Shown here piece by piece: positions 1 through 8,029 of a stretch of DNA of 64,000 bases. Below the pieces are notes generated by a model. It searched no databases and was not told where the DNA came from. It was given only the letters and a program-made list of their open reading frames with translations. Position numbers and translations under genes: made by a program. Within the stretch, counting starts at the first letter, position 1. Each line of letters begins with the position of its first letter. Source of the stretch: Novosphingobium sp. (GTDB lineage: Bacteria > Pseudomonadota > Alphaproteobacteria > Sphingomonadales > Sphingomonadaceae); NCBI GenBank assembly GCA_030697365.1, contig JAUYQH010000109.1, forward strand, positions 1 through 64,000, written 5' to 3'.

Positions 1-305
1 CACCTCCCTGTGGCGCGGTCGTTGCCGTCGAAATCGATCTCGGCATTGGCGCCGTGGTGGATGTCGAAGATTCCGGGGACGCAACCGAACTGCTGGTAGA
101 TCGCGAGGAATGGCTCGCGGTCGTCGAAGCGGGGAAAGCCCTCGAACTCGATCACCGCGCCGTCCGGAACGAGGGTCTGGCGCACCCCGTCAACGGCCTT
201 GAGGTCGCAGCTCCGCAAATACCGCGCCTTCAGCGCGCGAATCGCGCTCTCGTCTTCGAGACGCCGCACTCGCGCGGTCAGATCATCCAGGGAATCGCGG
301 GTCAT
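1..305 (-). CDS. SnoaL/NTF2-like protein, 3' end beyond window
   Basis: Reading left from the ATG at 303-305 gives 101 open residues that run off the window edge. A strong ribosome binding site, GGAGG, lies 5 nt before the start. The segment RALKARYLRSCD is typical of the N-terminal helix of SnoaL-like (NTF2-fold) proteins, which act as small hydratases, isomerases or hydroxylase-like enzymes, or bind ligands. It is divergent from the SDR at 381, with a palindromic operator between them. A similar SnoaL/SDR divergent pair occurs at 28646-30042, and both SnoaL proteins share the LKARY segment. The specific substrate is unknown. Confidence 0.8.
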   Translation of the reverse strand, partial: MTRDSLDDLTARVRRLEDESAIRALKARYLRSCDLKAVDGVRQTLVPDGAVIEFEGFPRFDDREPFLAIYQQFGCVPGIFDIHHGANAEIDFDGNDRATGR

Positions 306-323
306 CGTCGCCTCCTAATTGCA

Positions 324-359
324 ATTTGCGTAAGTCTAGGCTTTACGCCCTACGCAAAT
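324..359. promoter_or_regulatory. 36-bp inverted-repeat operator, site 1
   Basis: Perfect inverted repeat: ATTTGCGTA at 324-332 and TACGCAAAT at 351-359, separated by exactly 18 nt. It fills the divergent promoter between the SnoaL gene (start 305) and the SDR (start 381). The same 9-18-9 arrangement recurs at seven other sites in the window, so it is probably the binding site of a common regulator (inference). Confidence 0.7.
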
Positions 360-380
360 CAAGAGATGGGAGAGAGTCGC

Positions 381-1124
381 ATGCGGTTTCAAGACAAGCG
401 GATCATCGTCACCGGCGCCGCCTCGGGGATCGGCCGCGCCACCGCGCTGCGCTTCGCCGAGGAAGGCGCGAGCGTGGTGATCGCCGACATCAACGAGGCC
501 GGCCTCGCCGAGACCGGCGGGCTGATGGCGCGCGCGCCCAAGGTGGTTCCGTATGACGCCGCCGACTGGGACTCGTGCCGTGCGCTGGTCGCCGCCGCGG
601 TCGCGGACGGGCCGTTGCACGTCCTCGCCAATGTCGCAGGGATGCTCGCCTGGGGACCGACGCTCGAATTCGATGAAGCGCGGTTCGAGAAGATTATCGC
701 GGTCAACCTGACCAGTGTCTTCGCGATGTGCCGCGCCGCGCTGCCGCATTTGATCGAAACCAGGGGCAACATCGTCAACACCGCCTCGACCGCGGCCTTG
801 CAGGGGATCGCCTACACCGTCGCTTACGCCGCCTCGAAGCACGGGGTGATGGCCGTGACCAAGAGCCTTGCGGTGGAGTTCGCCAGCAAAGGCGTGCGGG
901 TCAACGCGGTCGCGCCGGGGCACGTCAACACGCCCATGGGCAACGCCGCGCCGCCGCAAGGCGACGTCGACTGGGCGCTGGTCATGCGCAACGCGCCCAA
1001 GCTGATCGACGGCACCTGCGAGCCTTCGGACATCGCCGCGACGATCGCCTTCATCGCTTCGGACGAGGCGCGCAAGATGACCGGAACGATCGTCAACGTC
1101 GATGGCGGGCAGCTGGCGGGGTGA
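381..1124 (+). CDS. SDR family oxidoreductase
   Basis: This 247-residue classical short-chain dehydrogenase has the NAD(P)-binding motif TGAASGIG near residue 13, a catalytic serine in NTASTAAL, and YAASK as the YxxxK active site. The ATG at 381 is preferred over upstream in-frame starts because it follows GGGAGAG, and the upstream extension crosses the divergent promoter. The C-terminal VNVDGGQLAG is a typical SDR end. It probably oxidises or reduces a hydroxyl/keto group on a steroid or CoA intermediate (inference from context). Its promoter and leader resemble those of the SDR at 28646-29398. Confidence 0.93.
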   Translation: MRFQDKRIIVTGAASGIGRATALRFAEEGASVVIADINEAGLAETGGLMARAPKVVPYDAADWDSCRALVAAAVADGPLHVLANVAGMLAWGPTLEFDEARFEKIIAVNLTSVFAMCRAALPHLIETRGNIVNTASTAALQGIAYTVAYAASKHGVMAVTKSLAVEFASKGVRVNAVAPGHVNTPMGNAAPPQGDVDWALVMRNAPKLIDGTCEPSDIAATIAFIASDEARKMTGTIVNVDGGQLAG

Positions 1125-1159
1125 GGCGATTTGCGGGGGTGGCTTGAGCAATCACAATG

Positions 1160-1615
1160 CTATGATTTGAAAAGCGCCCGCGCTTCAGGTCCGCCATCGA
1201 GTGGCCGGTTGAGCCGCTTCGCAACCCGCCAGCCTTCGCTCGTCCGCGCCAGCTCCCAGCGGTTGGCGGAAACTCGCCACGCCTCGAACCCGTCGTCGAC
1301 CTTGCGCAGCAGGACGCTGTGGTTGACCGCGACCGCGGCGTCGCCCGCCAGCGTGATCGCCGGCGCGCTCAGCACGTGCGCGCAGCCTTGCGCCATCAGG
1401 CTGCGGTGGACCTCGCCCTCGATCAGCGCGGCGATCTCGGCGCGGCCGCGCGCGACGTGAAAGCCGCCGACGTCGTATTCGCCATCTCGGGTCCACAGCG
1501 CCGCGACACCCACGCTGTCGCCGGCATCGGCGAGCGGGCCATAGCGCGCGATGAGCTCGCGGATTGCTCCCGCGTCCTCGAGCGCGCGCAGCCGCTCGTC
1601 AGGCCCCGCCGGCAT
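1160..1615 (-). CDS. SnoaL-like (NTF2-fold) protein
   Basis: The 151-residue product starts at MPAGPDERLRALED. The helix EDAGAIRELIARYGPLADAGD and later strands ending in GWRVAKRLNRPLDG fit the SnoaL_4/NTF2 fold. The start overlaps the stop of the SRPBCC gene by 17 nt, so it is translationally coupled as the last gene of the ten-gene leftward operon led by hsaA. Longer in-frame starts would lie inside the upstream gene. The substrate is unknown. Related folds in steroid clusters act as isomerases or hydratases, but no ketosteroid isomerase triad is evident here. Confidence 0.85.
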   Translation of the reverse strand: MPAGPDERLRALEDAGAIRELIARYGPLADAGDSVGVAALWTRDGEYDVGGFHVARGRAEIAALIEGEVHRSLMAQGCAHVLSAPAITLAGDAAVAVNHSVLLRKVDDGFEAWRVSANRWELARTSEGWRVAKRLNRPLDGGPEARALFKS

Positions 1616-2141
1616 GCAAGGCCTCGGCACGCGCCTTGAGTGCGCGGCCGCTGTCGTCGAACGCGCGCTTGATCCATGGCCCGGCGAAGCGGAAGACGTG
1701 GATGCCGTTGGCCCCAAGGAACGCGTCGGTCGAGAAATAGCGGGACGATTCCGGCCCGGTGGCCTCGATCACTTGATCGCGACGCGCCGGGTAGGGCCAA
1801 GCGTCACTGTGGCGCATTTCCCATGAAATCAATCGCTCGGGCTCCAAGGCGCAAATATATTCGAGGTTGGGGACGAGCCCGCCCGGCGCGGCGTAGTTGA
1901 GCAGCGTCATTTCCACCGCCGCGCCCATCTCGAGGCTCGACACCGCGCGGATGCAGAACGGGTTCCATTCGGCGTAGCGCGGCAGGTCGGTCAGGGCTTG
2001 CCAGACCACGCTCGCCGGCGCGGCGATCTCGACCGTTTCGGACACCGTCACCGCCTCGGGATCGAACCCTGACACGGGGTCTTGGGCGAGCGAAGGAACC
2101 TTGCGCGTCCACGCCAGCGCGGGGTGGTCGAGCCCGCTCAC
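1599..2141 (-). CDS. SRPBCC/polyketide cyclase-like protein
   Basis: This 180-residue protein starts at a GTG (2139-2141) overlapping the stop of the upstream SDR as GTGA. It contains the START/SRPBCC hallmark VSETVEIAAPASVVWQALTD followed by YAEWNPF, as in the polyketide cyclase/dehydrase family. These proteins form a deep hydrophobic pocket that binds lipids or polycyclic compounds, so steroid-intermediate binding or cyclisation/hydrolysis is plausible (inference). The longer open frame upstream is antisense-like noise within the SDR gene. Confidence 0.85.
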   Translation of the reverse strand: MSGLDHPALAWTRKVPSLAQDPVSGFDPEAVTVSETVEIAAPASVVWQALTDLPRYAEWNPFCIRAVSSLEMGAAVEMTLLNYAAPGGLVPNLEYICALEPERLISWEMRHSDAWPYPARRDQVIEATGPESSRYFSTDAFLGANGIHVFRFAGPWIKRAFDDSGRALKARAEALHAGGA

Positions 2142-2908
2142 GGCGCCACCCAGTCGCCGCCGTTGACGTCGAGCGCAGCGCCGGTGACTTCGCTCGCGTA
2201 GTCGGACAGCAGGAAATAGACCGCCTTGGCGCAATCGGCGTCGGGCGGGATGTGGCCGACCGGGATTTCCGAGGCGCGCTGCGTGCGGAACGCCTCGGCC
2301 TCGTCGCCGAGCGAGGCGATGTAGCCTTCGAGCGGCGCGCCCATCATCCACCCCATCAGCGCGGTGTTGACGCGGATGCCGCTGCCGGCGAGCTCGACCG
2401 CGAGTTGGCGCGAGAGCTGGTTGAGCGCGGCCTTGGCCATCGCGTAGCCGCCCTCGCCGGGCATCGGCTTACGGCTGGCGAGCGTCGACACGTTGACGAT
2501 CGACCCTCCGCCCTGCGAGCGCATCGTGGGGATCACCGCTTGCGCCATGCGCAAGCCGCCGACCGCGATCACGTCCAACGCTTGCAAGGCCTGTTCGATA
2601 GAGTGGGTTTCGAGACTGGCCCAGTCAGGGTGGTAATAGGCCGAGTTGACCAGCCCGTCGATCCGCCCCCATTTGGCGAGCGTGGCTTGGGCCAGCGCCT
2701 GGCACTGATCGGTCTTGGACACATCGCACGGCACCGCGATCGCCTCGCCGCCCTTGGCGGTGATGTCGGCGACGATCGCCTCGATCGCGTCGATGCTGCG
2801 CGCCGAGACTGCGACCTTGGCGCCCTCGGCCGCCGCGCCGCGGCACATCGCCTGGCCCATGCCCGGACCCGCGCCGGTGACGATGATGACCTTGTCCTTG
2901 AGAATCAT
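2138..2908 (-). CDS. SDR family oxidoreductase
   Basis: The 256-residue SDR has VTGAGPGMG as its cofactor motif, a serine in NVSTLAS, GGYAMAKAAL as the YxxxK active site and a C-terminus of LDVNGGDWVAP. The ATG at 2908 follows AGGGAGAG and overlaps the sulfotransferase stop as ATGA. It lies in the hsaA-led operon, between the sulfotransferase-fold gene and the SRPBCC gene. It is likely a hydroxysteroid or hydroxyacyl dehydrogenase. The glycine-methionine in the third glycine-loop position is a common SDR variant. Confidence 0.93.
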   Translation of the reverse strand: MILKDKVIIVTGAGPGMGQAMCRGAAAEGAKVAVSARSIDAIEAIVADITAKGGEAIAVPCDVSKTDQCQALAQATLAKWGRIDGLVNSAYYHPDWASLETHSIEQALQALDVIAVGGLRMAQAVIPTMRSQGGGSIVNVSTLASRKPMPGEGGYAMAKAALNQLSRQLAVELAGSGIRVNTALMGWMMGAPLEGYIASLGDEAEAFRTQRASEIPVGHIPPDADCAKAVYFLLSDYASEVTGAALDVNGGDWVAP

Positions 2909-4077
2909 GCGGCTCTCCCTGAGTCCTGTAGGTACTTCTCGTGATAGAACGCGAAGTCGCGGGCGATGCCTTCCGGAGTCAGCCCGAACTGGTCGGCCGA
3001 GTATTTGTGGCGCGGGCGGCCCTCGCGGCGGTTGGCCTCGACGCACGCCTCCATCGCCGCGCGGTCGGCGTCGTCGAAGCCGAGCCCGATCGCGCGCATC
3101 GCCTTGGCCGCGGCGCCGATCGGATCGCGCACCGTGTCCTCGTAGCGGATGTCGACGACTTGGCCAGGCGCGAGCGTTTGACGCAGCTTTTCCAAGCGCT
3201 CGAGTCCAGTCTTGAAACGGCTCGTCCAGTGCGCGCCCTGATCCTCGCGGCGGTAGGTGGTCGAGCTCGAAATCGACAGCGAGGCGCACATGCTGCAATA
3301 GCTCGGCAGCACCTCGCTCACGTCGCGGTGGGTCATCACCAGCGGGATGCCGGGGAAGACCTTCAGCAGCCCGCCGATCCCGCCGAGCAAGTGGTGCGGG
3401 GTCTTGAACACCCATTTGCGCCCGCGCCGCCACGGGCTCTGGTGCTGGATCGCTTTCAGGAACAGCAGTAGGTCGCGATAGGCGGGCTCGTGATCCTGGT
3501 CGGCCTGCCAGTGGCCGTAATCGTGGATTGGCATCATCGAATCGTAGCTGGTCGACAGGAACGTGCGGTCAAGCAGCACGACTTCCTCGTTGACCGCCAT
3601 CGCGTCCATCGGGTCGATGCTCTCGAAGTCGGGCCATTCGACGAGCAACTGGTCGACGAACGCCTTGGCGGCTTGCTGGCGCGGGGTGGGATCGTCGGGT
3701 TCCTCGCCTTCGAACGGGAGCGGGAAGGCGGTTTCCCACCAGTACAGCGAGGTGGTTTTCGGCGAACTCGCCAGCAGCCGGTGCATCACCGTCGAGCCGG
3801 TGCGCGGCAGCCCGATGACGGCGCAAGCGACTTCGATCTTTTCGTCGCGCGCCTCGGGGTAGTCCTTGAAGTACTGGATCAGCTTAAGCCGGTCGCCGAG
3901 CGCCGACTGAATCCGCGCACCCGCGCCGGCCTCGGGCGCGATCAGCCCGGTGTGCGCGTTGACCTCGACGACGAGACGCTCGAGCGGGACTAAGAACCAG
4001 TCATCGCCGAAGTCGGACAGGCCGGTCTGCTCGCGCGCGTTGGCGAGGAGGCGGACGGGGTCGAGCTGCGCTGTCAA
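2905..4077 (-). CDS. Sulfotransferase-family protein
   Basis: The 390-residue protein carries GLPRTGSTVMHRLL near residue 89, which matches the 5'-phosphosulfate-binding loop of PAPS-dependent sulfotransferases (Sulfotransfer_3 type). A later VMTHRDVSEVLPS fits the 3'-phosphate-binding region. The predicted activity is sulfonation of a hydroxyl, but the acceptor is unknown. Start and stop overlap both neighbours by 4 nt. A second family member is at 38431. A sulfotransferase-fold enzyme inside a catabolic operon is unusual, and a non-sulfotransferase role cannot be excluded. Confidence 0.88.
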   Translation of the reverse strand: MTAQLDPVRLLANAREQTGLSDFGDDWFLVPLERLVVEVNAHTGLIAPEAGAGARIQSALGDRLKLIQYFKDYPEARDEKIEVACAVIGLPRTGSTVMHRLLASSPKTTSLYWWETAFPLPFEGEEPDDPTPRQQAAKAFVDQLLVEWPDFESIDPMDAMAVNEEVVLLDRTFLSTSYDSMMPIHDYGHWQADQDHEPAYRDLLLFLKAIQHQSPWRRGRKWVFKTPHHLLGGIGGLLKVFPGIPLVMTHRDVSEVLPSYCSMCASLSISSSTTYRREDQGAHWTSRFKTGLERLEKLRQTLAPGQVVDIRYEDTVRDPIGAAAKAMRAIGLGFDDADRAAMEACVEANRREGRPRHKYSADQFGLTPEGIARDFAFYHEKYLQDSGRAA

Positions 4078-4448
4078 ATCTCATGCTCCCTGGTGACGGC
4101 GCTCTCGCGCGGTTCGACCACGAACATCCGGGTGCGCGCGCGATCGAGGAAGTTGGCCTCGTCGGCGGCAATCGCTTCCGCGATCGCGGGTTGGGCGTGG
4201 CGGGCGAGCATGTCGTCGTATCCGGCGCGGTCGGCGAAGTGGATTTCGGTCACCACATCGAAGTCGAACGGCGACGCAGCGCTGGCGAAGGCATCCGTGA
4301 AATCGCTGTAGTTGCGGCGATAGGCGACGATCGATGGGAACGAGGCGAGGATCAACGGAGCGTGACGGGACTCGTAGTAGTCGACGAACGCTTCGCGCAA
4401 CAAATCGTCGCGCTTGCGCAGCAGTGCGATGACCTTGCAGCCGCTCAT
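4074..4448 (-). CDS. EthD-domain protein
   Basis: The 124-residue product begins MSGCKVIALLRKRDD, with the start overlapping the upstream stop as ATGA. The pattern FVDYYESRHAPLI followed by VVTEIHFADRAGYDDML is the ferredoxin-like alpha/beta-barrel of EthD proteins. These small dimeric proteins often accompany oxygenases or decarboxylases in degradation clusters. It sits in the operon with hsaA, hsaD and hsaE. It may act on or protect a reactive ring-cleavage intermediate (inference). Confidence 0.85.
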   Translation of the reverse strand: MSGCKVIALLRKRDDLLREAFVDYYESRHAPLILASFPSIVAYRRNYSDFTDAFASAASPFDFDVVTEIHFADRAGYDDMLARHAQPAIAEAIAADEANFLDRARTRMFVVEPRESAVTREHEI

Positions 4449-4963
4449 GCGGCAAGGCCCGCCAGCAGCGGCAGCGACCACGATGGGTCGATGCGTTCGG
4501 CGGTCCCATGCGGCGCGTCGGCACCGAGCAGGGCGAACGCCGCCTCATCGACCGCGCGAACTTCACCGTGGTCGAACACCAGGCTCCGCGCCGCGAATTT
4601 CCACTCCCCGTCGCGCTGTTGATAGCGATCGAGGTAGCGCCCGCCGACGATCAGTTCGCGGCGCCCGGGCGGCGACGAGCGATGATAGGCGACCGCGTAG
4701 TGCTCGCCCTCAGCGTCGTTACCGTCGATCGCGAACAAGCTGTTGGTGATCCGGTGGACAGTGAGTTCGAACTTCGCCATCGCGGTGGGTAGCCAGGCGA
4801 CGAAATCGTCCGGACCGCCTTCGAACATCGCACCGTGGCGGTCGATCGCGTCATCCCAGTACAGCGAGCGGACCAAGGCGAAATCGCGGCGATCGACCCC
4901 GCGGCAATAGCGCATGACGAGATCGTGGAGCGCGACGCGATCGAGCGCCTCGCCGGGCGTCAC
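4445..4963 (-). CDS. SnoaL-like (NTF2-fold) protein
   Basis: The product has 172 residues from a GTG at 4961-4963 that overlaps the flavoprotein stop as GTGA. The stretch LHDLVMRYCRGVDRRDFALV, together with LYWDDAIDRHG, is characteristic of SnoaL_4 proteins similar to aromatic-ring dioxygenase small subunits. It may be a hydratase, isomerase or auxiliary subunit. It lies directly downstream of the FAD enzyme in the hsaA operon, so it may act on the product of that enzyme (inference). Confidence 0.85.
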   Translation of the reverse strand: MTPGEALDRVALHDLVMRYCRGVDRRDFALVRSLYWDDAIDRHGAMFEGGPDDFVAWLPTAMAKFELTVHRITNSLFAIDGNDAEGEHYAVAYHRSSPPGRRELIVGGRYLDRYQQRDGEWKFAARSLVFDHGEVRAVDEAAFALLGADAPHGTAERIDPSWSLPLLAGLAA

Positions 4964-6411
4964 GCCGCCGCCTTGCTTCCGGCGCGACGGCCGAAGAAGG
5001 TGCAGTCGGCCAGGCTCATCCCCGACGAATAGCCGTGCCCCCACGCCGGCAGTCCCGAGGTGCAGCGCCCCGCCGCATAGAGCCCGGCGATCGGCGTTCC
5101 AGCGCGGTCGAACACTTCGCCATCGACCGAGGTCTTGAGCCCGCCGAGCGTGAAGAAGCTGAAATAGCTGGTCTCGAAATTCAATTCGAGCGCGACGAAC
5201 GGCGCCTGGTCAAGTGGCTGGAGGATCGGCGCGCGCTTGCCGAACAGCGGATCGCGTCCCGCCCGTGCGTGCTCGTTGTAGACCGCCATCGTCGCCGAGA
5301 GCGTGCCCTGGGGCATTTCGAGCTCGGCCTCGACTTCCTCCCAGCTCGCGCCGGTCGCGGCGATCGAAACCCGCGCAAACTCGGGCGGCTGCTCGAAATG
5401 CGCGTTGTCGAGCAGCAGGTAGACCTTGCCGCCGGGCTGATCGACCGCGGTGCGGCTGACCCGGCCGTGGTAGCAATCCTCGTTGATAAAGCGCTGCCCG
5501 GCGACGTTGACGAACACCCCCTCGGCGTGGCTTTGCGGGATCGTCCACGGGCAGGTGGTGAAGAACTCGTCCATGTGGATCGCGTCGCCGCCCGCGCCGA
5601 CGCCCAACTCGATCCCCGAACCGTCGTCCTTGTCGCCGATCGGATCGCGGATTTTGCCGGTCAGCGGGGCATACTTCGCGAGCATCGCCGGGTTCATCAC
5701 GAACCCGCCGGTGGCTAGGACCACGCCCTTGGCCGCGCGGACGAAGCGGTTGGCGTTGTCGATCCGCATCACCACGCCGACGATCCGTCCGGCATCTTCA
5801 ATTAGCGCGGCCGCGCGGGCATCGACCACCACCTCGACGCCCAGCGACCGCGCCTTGGCCTCGAGGATATCGACCAGCTTGCGCCCGCCGCCCCAGCCCA
5901 TGAACTGGATGACGTGGCCACGCGGAGCGGGTTTCGCCGAAAGACAGAACGGCTCGGCCGCCTCGCTCCCCGACCATATCAAGGTGTCGTCGCCCTCGGG
6001 CTCGATGATCTTGCCGGGGACGTAAGTGCCCTTGTACGGCACGCCCTGCGCCTTGAGCCAATCGAAATGGACCAGCGACCCGGCCGCATAAAGCTCGCAC
6101 TTGGCGTGGTCGGCGTTGAGCCCACCGGCCATCTTGAGATAGGCGGCGAGATCCCCGGCGCTGTCCTCGAAGCCCGCGGCTTTCTGCACTTCGGTGCCGC
6201 CGCCGATGTAGATTTCGCCGCCCGACAGCGCACTTGCCCCGCCGCTGCCCGAATTGCGCTCGAACAGCATGACTTTGGCGCCAGCTTCGGCCGCCTCGAT
6301 CGCGGCGCAGGCACCCGCCGCCCCGAAACCGATCACCGCGACGTCGGTCTCGCAGTCCCAAGCGGGGACATCGGCGGAGGGGTAGGGGCGGTGGAGCGAA
6401 ATCTCGGGCAT
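4960..6411 (-). CDS. FAD-dependent fumarate reductase/ketosteroid dehydrogenase-type flavoprotein
   Basis: The 483-residue enzyme has the dinucleotide motif DVAVIGFGAAGACAAIEAAE at residues 24-43, an ATGG motif in GVVLATGGFVMNP, and a C-terminal FAD-binding segment LYAAGRCTSGLPAWGHGYSS. It belongs to the flavoprotein superfamily that includes 3-ketosteroid delta-1-dehydrogenase, 5-beta-delta-4 dehydrogenases and fumarate/urocanate reductases. Its C-terminus differs from classical KstD (typically GHTYPG), so the exact dehydrogenation position is open. The start overlaps the hsaE stop by 1 nt (TGATG). Steroid-ring desaturation is inferred from the operon. Confidence 0.88.
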   Translation of the reverse strand: MPEISLHRPYPSADVPAWDCETDVAVIGFGAAGACAAIEAAEAGAKVMLFERNSGSGGASALSGGEIYIGGGTEVQKAAGFEDSAGDLAAYLKMAGGLNADHAKCELYAAGSLVHFDWLKAQGVPYKGTYVPGKIIEPEGDDTLIWSGSEAAEPFCLSAKPAPRGHVIQFMGWGGGRKLVDILEAKARSLGVEVVVDARAAALIEDAGRIVGVVMRIDNANRFVRAAKGVVLATGGFVMNPAMLAKYAPLTGKIRDPIGDKDDGSGIELGVGAGGDAIHMDEFFTTCPWTIPQSHAEGVFVNVAGQRFINEDCYHGRVSRTAVDQPGGKVYLLLDNAHFEQPPEFARVSIAATGASWEEVEAELEMPQGTLSATMAVYNEHARAGRDPLFGKRAPILQPLDQAPFVALELNFETSYFSFFTLGGLKTSVDGEVFDRAGTPIAGLYAAGRCTSGLPAWGHGYSSGMSLADCTFFGRRAGSKAAA

Positions 6412-7199
6412 CAAACAAACCTCGCGGTGCAGGTGCCGACGCCCTCGAGGACCATCTCGAACACGTCGCCGACCACCGCCGGTTCGAGCGGGACGAGGCT
6501 GCCCGAAAGGATCACGTCGCCCGCGTCGAGCGTCACGCCATAGGCGCCGAGCGTGTTGGCGAGCCACGCGACTGCCTCGAGCGGCGAACCCTGAACCGCC
6601 GCTCCGTAGCCCTCGGACAGTGGCGCACCGTTCTTGGTCACGGTCACTTTGAGCGCGGGCAGGTCGAAATCGCGCGGGTTCGCACGCGCCTCGCCGAGCA
6701 CGAAAACCCCGCAGCTGGCGTTGTCGGCGATGGTGTCGATTATCCCGATCTTCCACTCGGCGATCCGGCTGTCGACGATCTCAAAGCATGGCGCGATGCT
6801 GGCGGTCGCCTCGAGGACGTCGGCGGCGGTTACGCCGGGACCGGCAAGCGGCGCCTCGAGAATGAAGGCGATCTCGGCCTCGGCGCGCGGCTGGATCAAC
6901 TTGTGCGCGGCCACGTCGATGTCGCCGGTCACCAGCATCCGGTCGGTCAGGAACCCGAAATCGGGCTGATGGACCCCGAGCATGTCCTGGACCGCCTTGG
7001 AGGTCACGCCGATCTTCTTGCCGATCACCTTTTCGCCGTCGCCGCGCCGCCGTCGCAGCGCGTCGAGGCTGATCGCGTAGGCGTCGTCGATCGTCAGGGC
7101 CGCGTCGCGCGCGATCAGCGGAGGAACGGTGCGGCCGTCGCGGAGAGCTTCGTAAAGCTCGCGCCCATACTTTTCGCCGTAGCGCTCAGCGGTGTTCAT
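6411..7199 (-). CDS. hsaE: 2-hydroxypenta-2,4-dienoate-type hydratase (HsaE/MhpD family)
   Basis: The 262-residue protein shows the hydratase/decarboxylase family signature, with KVIGKKIGVTSKAVQDMLGV near residues 56-75 and RAEAEIAFILEAPL. Family members hydrate 2-hydroxy-2,4-dienoates to 4-hydroxy-2-oxo acids. In steroid degradation HsaE hydrates 2-hydroxyhexa-2,4-dienoate released by HsaD. The ATG at 7199 overlaps the hsaD coding end by 14 nt; longer frames run through hsaD. The next enzymes of the route, hsaF and hsaG, are 26 kb away in this window. Confidence 0.93.
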   Translation of the reverse strand: MNTAERYGEKYGRELYEALRDGRTVPPLIARDAALTIDDAYAISLDALRRRRGDGEKVIGKKIGVTSKAVQDMLGVHQPDFGFLTDRMLVTGDIDVAAHKLIQPRAEAEIAFILEAPLAGPGVTAADVLEATASIAPCFEIVDSRIAEWKIGIIDTIADNASCGVFVLGEARANPRDFDLPALKVTVTKNGAPLSEGYGAAVQGSPLEAVAWLANTLGAYGVTLDAGDVILSGSLVPLEPAVVGDVFEMVLEGVGTCTARFV

Positions 7200-8016
7200 C
7201 GAGGAACGCGATCGAGTAGCGGTTGAATTCGGCGGCGCGTTCGACCTGGACCCAATGGCCGGTGCGACCGAAAGTGATGGCACGCACGTCGCGGCACTTG
7301 TCAAGAAACAGGCGGGCGTGGCTTTCGGGGCAGAATTCGTCGTCGAGGCCCCACAGCACGAACACCGGCTGGGTGATTTCGCCGAGCCTCAGCCCGAGAT
7401 TGGGGGTTTTCATCCGAGCGAGCACGTCCTTGGGCTGGGTGCGCGCGACGGCGAAGCGTTCGGCGACCAGCGCATCGGGAATCTTCGCCGCGTAATCGGG
7501 GTGCACCAGGTTGCGGATCAGCCGCTTCTGTTCTTCGACGTTGAACTCGGGGCTGCCGAAGCTCGAGACCATCCGGGCGATCCCCGGCATCGTAAAGTAA
7601 CTGGCCTGCTCGGCGACCGATCCCGGGGCCATCAGGATCAAGTCGCGCGCGAATTCGGGGCGGTCGAGTGCGATCTGGATCGCGATCCCGCCGCCCAGCG
7701 AATTGCCGACCAGCGAGGCCCGCTCGATCCCGTGCGCGCGCAGCGCCTCGTAGAGCGTGTCGGTGAACAATTGCAGCGTGTAGTCGACCCCCTCGGGCTT
7801 CGATGACGCGCCGTAGCCGATCAGGTCGGGGAGGATCGCGCGGTAGCCGGCGGCGACGAACGCGTCGATGTTCTGGCGAAAGTTCGAGGCGCCCGCCGCG
7901 CCCGGACCGCTGCCGTGGATGAACACCACCACCGGCGCGCCGGCTTCGCCCGCTTCGGCGATGTGAATCTCGTGACCGCCAGCAACGGAATGGCGCGTCT
8001 CGCGCAGCTCGCTCAT
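7186..8016 (-). CDS. hsaD: 4,9-DSHA hydrolase (meta-cleavage product hydrolase)
   Basis: The 276-residue alpha/beta hydrolase has oxyanion motif HGSGPGA near residue 34, nucleophile Ser106 in GNSLGGG, an acid in WGLDDEF (about Asp226) and His254 in TGHWVQ. This is the layout of MhpC/BphD/HsaD C-C hydrolases. HsaD cleaves the secosteroid meta-cleavage product into the C/D-ring acid (DOHNAA/HIP) and 2-hydroxyhexadienoate. A GAGGAA site precedes the ATG at 8016. It lies between hsaA and hsaE, which supports the steroid assignment over a monoaromatic one. Confidence 0.93.
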   Translation of the reverse strand: MSELRETRHSVAGGHEIHIAEAGEAGAPVVVFIHGSGPGAAGASNFRQNIDAFVAAGYRAILPDLIGYGASSKPEGVDYTLQLFTDTLYEALRAHGIERASLVGNSLGGGIAIQIALDRPEFARDLILMAPGSVAEQASYFTMPGIARMVSSFGSPEFNVEEQKRLIRNLVHPDYAAKIPDALVAERFAVARTQPKDVLARMKTPNLGLRLGEITQPVFVLWGLDDEFCPESHARLFLDKCRDVRAITFGRTGHWVQVERAAEFNRYSIAFLDEHR

Positions 8017-8029
8017 GCTTGTTCCTCGA